Positions 1 through 4,926 of a DNA stretch of 8,815 nt are shown piece by piece. Source of the stretch: Lachnospiraceae bacterium (GTDB lineage: Bacteria; Bacillota; Clostridia; Lachnospirales; Lachnospiraceae); the NCBI GenBank assembly GCA_003520105.1, contig DOVL01000173.1, positions 1 to 8,815 of the forward strand, written 5' to 3'. The notes below the pieces were generated by a model. It was given only the letters and a program-made list of their open reading frames with translations, had not been told where the DNA came from and ran no database searches. How positions within the stretch are numbered: position 1 is the stretch's first letter; each line of letters opens with the position of its first letter. The translations under genes and the position numbers were made by a program.

Positions 1-1
1 T

Positions 2-457
2 GAAGGAACTGTAAAAATCGGATCCATGATCTGTTTTGACAGAGAATTTCCTGAGAGTGCAAGAATCCTGATGCTCAAAGGTGCAGAACTGATTCTGGCT
101 CCAAATGCCTGCCCGATGGAAATCAACAGGTTATCGGCACTTAGAACGAGAGCCTATGAAAATATGGTTGCGGTGGCTACATGTAATTACCCTGAAGGAC
201 ATCCTGATTGCAATGGTCGATCAACACTTTTTGATGGAATACCATGGCTGCGTGAAGAACCGGGATCGAGAGATATGTGCGTGCTAGAAGCACCGGGTGA
301 ACCTGGAGTATATGTAGCTGAACTTGATCTCGATAGACTTAGGACTCATCGAAGTGATGATATTATGGGAGATAAGTACAGACATCCCGAAAAATACGGT
401 ATATTATCAAATCCTGACGTTCGGGATGTTATAGGCGGTGAATTTGTTCATTGGTAG
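2..457 (+). CDS. Carbon-nitrogen hydrolase (nitrilase superfamily), 5'-truncated by window edge
   Basis: The reading frame is open from base 2, so the start lies upstream and only the C-terminal part, about 151 residues, is visible. Near its beginning is the MICFDREFPESAR block, which contains the catalytic cysteine (codon 32-34) of the Glu-Lys-Cys triad of nitrilase-family amidases. The block ILMLKGAELILAPNAC and the R-A-Y-E-N-M-V region that follow are typical of the family; the catalytic Glu and Lys would be in the missing upstream part. Family members hydrolyse C-N bonds in amides, nitriles or N-carbamoyl compounds in the cytoplasm. The substrate cannot be named, though aliphatic amidases and N-carbamoylputrescine amidases are the closest in feel. 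The tail ELDLDRLRTHR...GDKYRHPEKYGIL is the usual C-terminal end. The last ~15 residues run into the start of a truncated aldehyde dehydrogenase, so the natural C-terminus may have been replaced at a deletion junction. Confidence 0.85.
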   Translation, partial: EGTVKIGSMICFDREFPESARILMLKGAELILAPNACPMEINRLSALRTRAYENMVAVATCNYPEGHPDCNGRSTLFDGIPWLREEPGSRDMCVLEAPGEPGVYVAELDLDRLRTHRSDDIMGDKYRHPEKYGILSNPDVRDVIGGEFVHW

Positions 458-908
458 GGAACTTTATCCTGTTAATATAAACGAAGAGATAGTAAAGAAG
501 GAATTATTCTGTCCGTTTCTTCCTGTGGTGACATATAAGGACGAAGAGATCAACAAGCTTGTCAGAGAAATATCAAAGCGTGAAAAAGGCCTGTCTCTTT
601 ACGTCTTCACGCGGGACGTTGCCTGGGCAAAAAGAACGATGCAGCGGATGCAGTTCGGCGGAGGCTGTATAAATGAAGTATGCCTTCATCTGATGGTTAA
701 AGGTGTTCCGTTTAACGGAGTCGGACACTCCGGTATGGGCGCATATCATGGAGAATGGGGCTTCAGGGAATTCACACATCCGCAGACCGTGCTTATAGGC
801 TCAACAAGGTTTAACCTGCCGATGCGCGAGCATCCATATAGTAAGAAATGGAAAGGGAAGATGATTCAAAAAAATGATATTGAATTCAGCCTGATAACAA
901 ATAAATAG
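438..908 (+). pseudogene. Aldehyde dehydrogenase (ALDH3-like) C-terminal remnant
   Basis: This open frame of about 156 codons matches only the C-terminal third of class-3-like aldehyde dehydrogenases. It contains a degraded E-x-F-G-P motif, here KELFCPFLPV at residues 21-30 with Gly changed to Cys. It also has the FGGGCINEVCLHL block (residues 73-85) and the PFNGVGHSGMGAYHG block (91-105), which lie in the C-terminal part of the catalytic and oligomerisation domains. The NAD-binding domain and the catalytic cysteine, which should lie roughly 100 residues before the E-x-F-G-P motif, are absent, so an intact enzyme is ruled out. The only start is a GTG at 438 inside the end of the nitrilase gene, with no convincing ribosome binding site. 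The frame opens only at 435, after a TAG. The simplest reading is a deletion that removed the 5' two-thirds and joined the rest to the hydrolase gene. The remaining frame has no stops, so the event may be fairly recent. Confidence 0.8.
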
Positions 909-922
909 ATAAATGGAGACAT

Positions 923-1399
923 ATGATGAAGAAGGAAGAAAAAACAAATGTCATGAGAGTTCTTGATGGCAAGAAGATTACATATACGAGTCACTCTTAT
1001 GAGCCGGATGCGACTATGAGTGGCGAAGAGATAGCTAAAATACTCGGAGAGGATACGAGTAAGGTTTTTAAAACGCTTGTAACTCAGGGGAAGAGTGGAG
1101 CTTACTTTGTTTTCGTTGTTCCGGTTGAGGAAGAGCTTGACCTCAAGAAGGCGGCTTCGGCAGCGGGTGAGAAGTCAGTGGCTATGATAAAGCAGAAGGA
1201 ACTTCTGCCACTTACGGGATATGTTCATGGTGGATGCTCACCGATTGGAATGAAAAAACAGTTTCCGACATTTATACATGAAACTGCTGTACTGTTTGAT
1301 AAGGTCTTCGTAAGCGCAGGCAAAGTCGGATACCAGATAGAGCTTGCACCGCAGGATCTTATAGCTGTTGTAAGATGCAAGACGGCAGATATTGTTTGA
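923..1399 (+). CDS. ybaK: YbaK/EbsC-family aminoacyl-tRNA deacylase (Cys-tRNA(Pro) type)
   Basis: A full-length single-domain protein of 158 residues, the usual size for this family. YbaK-type proteins act in trans in the cytoplasm to hydrolyse mischarged tRNA, classically Cys-tRNA(Pro) made by prolyl-tRNA synthetase. Visible family features are the SKVFKTLV segment with the conserved lysine at about residue 50, the GGCSPIGMKK loop (103-112), and the ending SAGKVGYQIELAPQDLI (131-147). That last loop is more often G-x-R-G, so Val replaces the Arg here. Two ATGs stand in tandem at 923 and 926. The GGAG at 915-918 lies 4 bases from the first and 7 from the second, so the second may be the real start. 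The gene lies 14 bases after the aldehyde dehydrogenase remnant with no clear promoter between. Exact substrate specificity (YbaK, ProX or other) cannot be told from sequence alone. Confidence 0.9.
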   Translation: MMKKEEKTNVMRVLDGKKITYTSHSYEPDATMSGEEIAKILGEDTSKVFKTLVTQGKSGAYFVFVVPVEEELDLKKAASAAGEKSVAMIKQKELLPLTGYVHGGCSPIGMKKQFPTFIHETAVLFDKVFVSAGKVGYQIELAPQDLIAVVRCKTADIV

Positions 1400-1402
1400 T
1401 AG

Positions 1403-1457
1403 TACTGAATAAAATGCTGTTTGGTTAGTATTTATAATCAAACAAGCTTCTTCAGTA
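1403..1457. terminator. Hairpin between ybaK and the lysR remnant; probable terminator
   Basis: The core stem pairs 1416-1426 with 1436-1447 (GCTGTTTGGTT against AATCAAACAAGC, one bulged A and one G-U pair) around a 9-base loop. An outer perfect 7-bp stem pairs TACTGAA (1403-1409) with TTCAGTA (1451-1457). Read on the - strand the core is followed by ATTTTATT, as expected for an intrinsic terminator of the lysR remnant. Read on the + strand the tail is only TTCTTC, so termination of ybaK would be weaker. The lysR stop codon (1438-1440) falls inside the stem. Confidence 0.45.
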
Positions 1458-1770
1458 TCTCTATGTAATTCAAGGTGAGCTGCGACGGATGGATGGTTCC
1501 CGGAAGAATGTAACCGATCTCCATATAATCATCGACATTAAGAGGCTTTGCCTTGAAAAGCGATGTAAAAGACAGGCTGTTATCTCGAAGAGTTTTTCTG
1601 ATGACAGTTTCGTTAAAGCTGTTCAGATACAGTATTCCGATATCACTTCTCAGATGAGCAACATCATCAATGATATCGTAGGTCTGGGTTTCACGCATAT
1701 GAAATTCATATCTGTCTCCACCGCATTCTTTAAGTAATTCACAAAGGCAGCCGGCACAGAAACAAAGCCG
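1438..1770 (-). pseudogene. LysR-family transcriptional regulator remnant (no HTH, internal deletion, frameshift)
   Basis: On the - strand, reading down from about 1740, the protein contains GGDRYEFHMRETQTYDIIDD and then LRSDIGILYLNSFNE. This is the typical start of the effector-binding domain of clostridial LysR-type regulators. After SLFKAKP, near base 1543, the sequence jumps directly to LNVDDYMEIGYILPG, which belongs to the C-terminal end of that domain. Roughly 80-90 residues of the usual intervening region are missing, in frame. Upstream, the matching frame becomes nonsense. The neighbouring frame reads FVSVPAAFV, which joins well to ELLKECGGDRYEF if one base is restored near 1738-1741, so a frameshift is likely. 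No N-terminal winged-HTH is present, and the only ATG is internal (1696-1698). About 110 of an expected ~300 residues survive. It cannot be a working regulator; the assignment rests on motif recognition, not a search. Confidence 0.72.
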
Positions 1771-1796
1771 GTTATCATCGGTGCATATACACTTCT

Positions 1797-1976
1797 TGCA
1801 CTTTGCAGATATACAGGTACAAAAACAAGGAGGCTTTATTTGATGCCGGAATGGCGTATGCCCTGAGTCAGATAATCGATCTTCTTGTGAGCAACACGGA
1901 TGGCATACATCTGTATACGATGAATAATCCTCAGATAGCCAGAAGGATCTGTGAAGGGATTAGGAATATAGTTTAG
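1797..1976 (+). pseudogene. metF: Methylenetetrahydrofolate reductase (metF) C-terminal remnant
   Basis: In the frame ending at TAG 1974-1976 the translation reads RYKNKEALFDAGMAYALSQ (1815-1871) and then IIDLLVSNTDGIHLYTMNNP (1872-1931), ending RICEGIRNIV. This is the characteristic C-terminus of MetF/MTHFR, with the D-G-I-H-L-Y-T-M-N strand of the TIM barrel. MetF reduces methylene-THF to methyl-THF for methionine synthesis or the Wood-Ljungdahl pathway. Only about 50-60 of ~290 residues remain. There is no start codon or ribosome binding site, and recognisable homology stops near 1800, where it meets the oppositely oriented lysR remnant. It is therefore a dead 3' stub left by a deletion or rearrangement. 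The reading frame itself is undamaged to the natural stop. Confidence 0.75.
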
Positions 1977-2043
1977 TGGTGACGGCGGACTGCAGTAAAA
2001 AACAATACTTTCATCAAAGAACCTGTTAAATATATATTTTTGC

Positions 2044-2072
2044 TTGACTATGCGGGTTACAGAAAATAATAT
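2044..2072 (+). promoter_or_regulatory. Sigma-A-type promoter for the PHP gene
   Basis: TTGACT (2044-2049), a 17-base spacer and TAATAT (2067-2072) match the housekeeping consensus closely. Transcription would begin near 2079, giving a leader of about 85 bases. It drives the PHP gene and possibly the GNAT gene behind it. Confidence 0.7.
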
Positions 2073-2100
2073 TTAATCGATCATAGATAAGTGTATGGAG

Positions 2101-2121
2101 CACAAGGCCGTATGCTTTGTG
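2101..2121 (+). promoter_or_regulatory. Leader RNA hairpin upstream of the PHP gene
   Basis: CACAAGGC (2101-2108) pairs with GCTTTGTG (2114-2121), 8 bp including one G-U, around the loop CGTAT. It lies between the predicted transcription start and the ribosome binding site. It is followed by an A-rich, not T-rich, stretch, so it is not an intrinsic terminator. A role in RNA stability or translation control is possible but unproven. Confidence 0.35.
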
Positions 2122-2165
2122 AAAATATAAGATTATGGCTTTTATTACAGGCGGAGGTTCTTTAG

Positions 2166-2924
2166 ATGTCATACGTATATGAAACTCATTCACATACCTC
2201 TCAGGCGAGTGCGTGCGGGCGTGTACTTGGAAGAGATTATATAGAATACATGCAGAAGGAAGGCTTTGACGGTATGATAATTACCGATCATTTCCTGAAC
2301 GGAAACAGCTGTGTTCCGAAGAATCTGCCGTGGGAGAAAAGAATAGAGATGTATGTCAGCGGATATGAAGATGCGCTGGCGGCTGCAGCGGGGACCGGCT
2401 TTAAGGTTATGTTTGGAGTCGAATACCATTTCTGCGGCGATGAATATCTGATTTATGGCATCGATAAGGACTGGCTGCTTGCACACCCGGATCTGCTGGA
2501 GAAGACTCGTCATGAGGTATATGAGCTGGTACATGAAGCAGGCGCCATAATGATCCAGGCTCATCCGTACAGAGAGAGGGAGTACCTGAACTGTATCAAT
2601 CTGACACCTTCGATCACCGATGGCGTTGAAGCTTATAATGCTGCAAATGACGATAATATGAATGCACTCAGCTACGTCTATGCGAAGAAACTAAATGTCC
2701 CGATTTCAGCGGGTTCCGATATTCATTTCTTCTATGATGGACCGAAGGGCGGAATGATATTCGAGGAGAAGCTGGAGTCGGTTCAGAATTTTGTGAAGGC
2801 TTTTATGGCGGGGAAAGGTACTCCGGTATGTGTGGTAAATGGTGTGGCAAAACCTGTAGAAGGCTGCCCGGAGCTTATGATTCCGGAACATGAGCCGACA
2901 CTTAAGGTAAATAATCTAAAATAA
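2166..2924 (+). CDS. PHP-domain metal-dependent phosphoesterase
   Basis: This 252-residue protein has the full PHP metal-ligand set: HSH at residues 8-10 near the N-terminus, DH at 41-42 (GMIITDHF), a conserved Glu near 86 (GVEYHF), His 133 in QAHPYR, and the DIH pair at 185-187 (SAGSDIHFF). These residues normally bind a trinuclear metal centre that hydrolyses phosphate esters. Relatives include histidinol-phosphatase HisK, the TrpH/YciV group (3',5'-nucleoside bisphosphate and RNA 5' ends) and polymerase-linked PHP domains. It is a stand-alone enzyme, cytoplasmic, with no signal peptide or membrane segment. GGAGG sits 8 bases before the ATG and a strong promoter lies upstream. No histidine-biosynthesis neighbours are present, so a histidinol-phosphatase role is not supported and the substrate stays open. 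Confidence 0.85.
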   Translation: MSYVYETHSHTSQASACGRVLGRDYIEYMQKEGFDGMIITDHFLNGNSCVPKNLPWEKRIEMYVSGYEDALAAAAGTGFKVMFGVEYHFCGDEYLIYGIDKDWLLAHPDLLEKTRHEVYELVHEAGAIMIQAHPYREREYLNCINLTPSITDGVEAYNAANDDNMNALSYVYAKKLNVPISAGSDIHFFYDGPKGGMIFEEKLESVQNFVKAFMAGKGTPVCVVNGVAKPVEGCPELMIPEHEPTLKVNNLK

Positions 2925-2999
2925 TACTTGAAATATATTTTTAATTGCATTAGCCTTTCTTATGGAAGTCATAGTATCGACCATAAGGGAGGCTTTTTT

Positions 3000-3473
3000 A
3001 TGAATAATGTCAGAAAGGCGGAAATAAAGGATATTCCGGCAATATTGAAACTTCTGGTTCAGGTGGATATGGTACATCATAATGGCAGACCTGATCTCTT
3101 CAAGGGACCTGCAACAAAATATAACGAAAAGCAGCTTGAGGAGATAATCAGTGATGATAATACACCTGTATTTGTCTGTGTAAATGATGAAGGAAACGTG
3201 GTGGGCCATGCATTCTGCATACATAAGCAGATACTGAATGACTCAGTACTTACGGATATAAAGACTCTGTACATTGACGATATATGCGTTGACGAGGCGG
3301 CAAGAAAAAGTGGCGTGGGAAAGGCTCTCTATGATCATGTTATAGAATATGCAAAGAGTATGGATTGTTATAATGTGACTCTCAACGTCTGGAGCTGCAA
3401 TCCTGGAGCGATGAAGTTCTATGAGATGATGGGTATGAAGCCACAGAAGATCGGAATGGAAACAATTCTGTGA
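3000..3473 (+). CDS. GNAT-family N-acetyltransferase
   Basis: A 157-residue single-domain acetyltransferase. Motif A, which binds the pyrophosphate of acetyl-CoA, is visible as YIDDICVDEAARKSGVGKAL (residues 91-110) with the R-K-S-G-V-G core at 102-107. It is followed by the helix YDHVIEYAK, and motif B ends with VWSCNPGAMKFYEMMGMKP (130-148), the usual N-x-x-A-x-x-F-Y-x-x-x-G-F/M pattern. The start at 3000 is chosen because a strong GGGAGG (2987-2992) lies 7 bases ahead; the frame also runs up to a TTG at 2928, which lacks a ribosome binding site. The N-terminus NVRKAEIKDIPAI is typical. The substrate (a protein N-terminus, small amine or antibiotic) cannot be told from sequence. The gap of about 75 bases after the PHP gene shows no terminator, so the two may be co-transcribed. 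Confidence 0.88.
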   Translation: MNNVRKAEIKDIPAILKLLVQVDMVHHNGRPDLFKGPATKYNEKQLEEIISDDNTPVFVCVNDEGNVVGHAFCIHKQILNDSVLTDIKTLYIDDICVDEAARKSGVGKALYDHVIEYAKSMDCYNVTLNVWSCNPGAMKFYEMMGMKPQKIGMETIL

Positions 3474-3489
3474 TTGATGTTAAATAAGG

Positions 3490-3518
3490 TTGAAGAACAT
3501 CCTGAGTGATCGGATAAA
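3490..3518 (+). promoter_or_regulatory. Candidate promoter for pepT
   Basis: TTGAAG (3490-3495), 17 bases, then GATAAA (3513-3518) matches the sigma-A consensus at 4 of 6 positions in each box. It would place the transcript start about 23 bases before the pepT ATG. It is a weak match and could be chance in AT-rich DNA. Confidence 0.3.
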
Positions 3519-3547
3519 ACATAAAATTGGAGCGAAAAGATAGTAAG

Positions 3548-4798
3548 ATGAATAAAATAGATATTTTAAACGATAGATCGATAAATAGATTTCTGAAATA
3601 CATAGCTGTAGATACTCAGTCCGACGAGGAGAGCGGACTTTCTCCGAGTAGTGAAAAGCAGAAGGATCTGGGAAGACTGCTCAGGGATGAGCTTGCTGAA
3701 ATTGGAGCGGAAGATATTTACTACGATGAGGAGCATAATTATCTCTATGCGATGATACCTGCAACCGATGGCGGGAAAAGTGACAAGGTTCTCGGGTTCA
3801 TAGCTCATATGGATACATCACCGGAGGCGAGCGGAGCAAATGTGAAGCCGCAGTTCATCTATGATTATGATGGCGGAGATATTGGTATCCTCAGTGCAGA
3901 AAGATTTCCGGAATTAAAGAAATATATTGGCAAGACACTTATCACCACCGACGGTACGACTCTTCTCGGTGCGGATGATAAGGCCGGTATCGCCGAGATC
4001 ATGACCATGGCAGAAGAACTGCTTACAGATATTAGAAACGGTGAGCCAAAGTATATGCATGGAAGGATAGCCATTGCCTTTACAACAGATGAAGAGATAG
4101 GCGAGGGAACGAAGAACTTTGATGTGAAGCGTTTCGGAGCCGATTATGCCTATACGGTTGATGGCGGTGAGATCGGAGAACTTGAGTTTGAGAACTTCAA
4201 TGCTGCAGCGGCAGTTGTTACGGTTAAGGGACTGAATGTTCATCCGGGTGAAGCTAAGAATAAGATGCTGAATGCGATCAGGGTAGCTGAGGAGTTTGAT
4301 TCTATGATCGGCGAAGCTGACAGACCGGAGAAAACAGAAGGCTATGAGGGCTTCTTCCACCTGATGAAATTCTCGGGTGATGTCGTGGAGGCAAGGATGG
4401 ATTTCTTCATCCGTGACCATTCGAGAGAGAAGTTTGAAGAGAAGAAGGAGAGGCTGCAGAAGATAGCAGATACTCTCAATGAAAAATATAAGGCGTTTTG
4501 CGATAATCCGGTGTCTGTTGATATCCATGATCAGTATTACAATATGCGTTCATGCATCGAGCCGGATAATATGTTCCTCATAGAAAATGCTAAAAAAGCT
4601 ATGGAGGAGCTTGGTATAGAGCCGAAGATCAGCCCTATAAGAGGCGGTACGGACGGTGCAAATCTGTCCTTCATGGGCATACCGTGTCCAAATCTCTGTG
4701 CCGGAGGCCATAACTTCCATGGAATATACGAATATGTTCCGGCAGAGTCTGTAATAGAAATAACCAAGCTGCTTGTTATGATCGCATGCGGTGAATGA
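3548..4798 (+). CDS. pepT: Peptidase T (tripeptide aminopeptidase, M20 family)
   Basis: A full-length protein of 416 residues from the ATG at 3548, close to the ~410 of characterised PepT. PepT is a cytoplasmic dizinc exopeptidase that removes the N-terminal residue from tripeptides. The M20 metal and catalytic residues are all visible: AHMDT with His 87 and Asp 89, GADDKAG with Asp 143, TTDEEIG with the catalytic Glu pair 182-183, TVDGGE with Asp 205, and the C-terminal NFHG with His 391. The RGGTDGANLSFMGIPCPNL region precedes the last. The N-terminus INRFLKYIAVDTQSDEESG is diagnostic of PepT. A TTG at 3527 in the same frame would add seven residues, but neither start has a strong ribosome binding site: GGAG at 3529-3532 is 15 bases from the ATG. 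The neighbours give no extra functional hint. Confidence 0.95.
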   Translation: MNKIDILNDRSINRFLKYIAVDTQSDEESGLSPSSEKQKDLGRLLRDELAEIGAEDIYYDEEHNYLYAMIPATDGGKSDKVLGFIAHMDTSPEASGANVKPQFIYDYDGGDIGILSAERFPELKKYIGKTLITTDGTTLLGADDKAGIAEIMTMAEELLTDIRNGEPKYMHGRIAIAFTTDEEIGEGTKNFDVKRFGADYAYTVDGGEIGELEFENFNAAAAVVTVKGLNVHPGEAKNKMLNAIRVAEEFDSMIGEADRPEKTEGYEGFFHLMKFSGDVVEARMDFFIRDHSREKFEEKKERLQKIADTLNEKYKAFCDNPVSVDIHDQYYNMRSCIEPDNMFLIENAKKAMEELGIEPKISPIRGGTDGANLSFMGIPCPNLCAGGHNFHGIYEYVPAESVIEITKLLVMIACGE

Positions 4799-4824
4799 TT
4801 ATTGTGACTCTATAAATCATATAA

Positions 4825-4846
4825 ATCTAAATCTGTATGTTTAGAT
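4825..4846. promoter_or_regulatory. Perfect inverted repeat upstream of the ABC exporter operon
   Basis: ATCTAAA (4825-4831) and TTTAGAT (4840-4846) are perfect inverted copies separated by 8 bases. The spacing could suit a dimeric repressor such as a MarR or TetR type, which often control paired drug exporters. It could also be the RNA end of pepT, but it is GC-poor and has no T-run, so it is a poor intrinsic terminator. No good promoter was found beside it; GATAAT at 4905-4910 has only a weak -35 (GTATAT, 4882-4887). No regulator gene lies in the window. Confidence 0.25.
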
Positions 4847-4926
4847 GAAGAAATATATGAGTTTCTATATTCTGCAATAGCGTATATTTACTGCATGAAT
4901 ATCTGATAATGTTTTAAGGAATACAC

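Larger units (their letters stand above)
1977..2165. other. Intergenic region and 5' leader of the PHP gene
   Basis: No gene was found between the metF stub and the PHP gene. The first ~65 bases are AT-rich with no recognisable content. The rest holds the promoter, a leader hairpin, a possible tiny leader ORF and the ribosome binding site, which are described separately. GGAGG at 2153-2157 lies 8 bases before the ATG at 2166. Confidence 0.5.

Noticed and set aside
1489..1737. 82-codon + strand open frame
   Set aside because: It lies antisense to the lysR remnant, has no recognisable family and no clear ribosome binding site. The - strand translation has clear LysR motifs.
1741..1860. Cysteine-rich translation on the - strand (KCKKCICTDDNRLCFCAGC) resembling a metal-binding cluster
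   Set aside because: It lies in an open frame without a start codon, just upstream of the lysR remnant. The neighbouring frame gives the better LysR continuation, and the segment overlaps the metF junction. The cysteines are most likely an out-of-frame artefact.
2928..2999. Upstream TTG extension of the GNAT gene
   Set aside because: There is no ribosome binding site before 2928, whereas GGGAGG at 2987-2992 is ideally placed for the ATG at 3000. The extra residues do not resemble a GNAT N-terminus.
3914..4528. 204-codon - strand open frame inside pepT
   Set aside because: It is antisense to intact pepT metal-binding motifs and has no recognisable domain.
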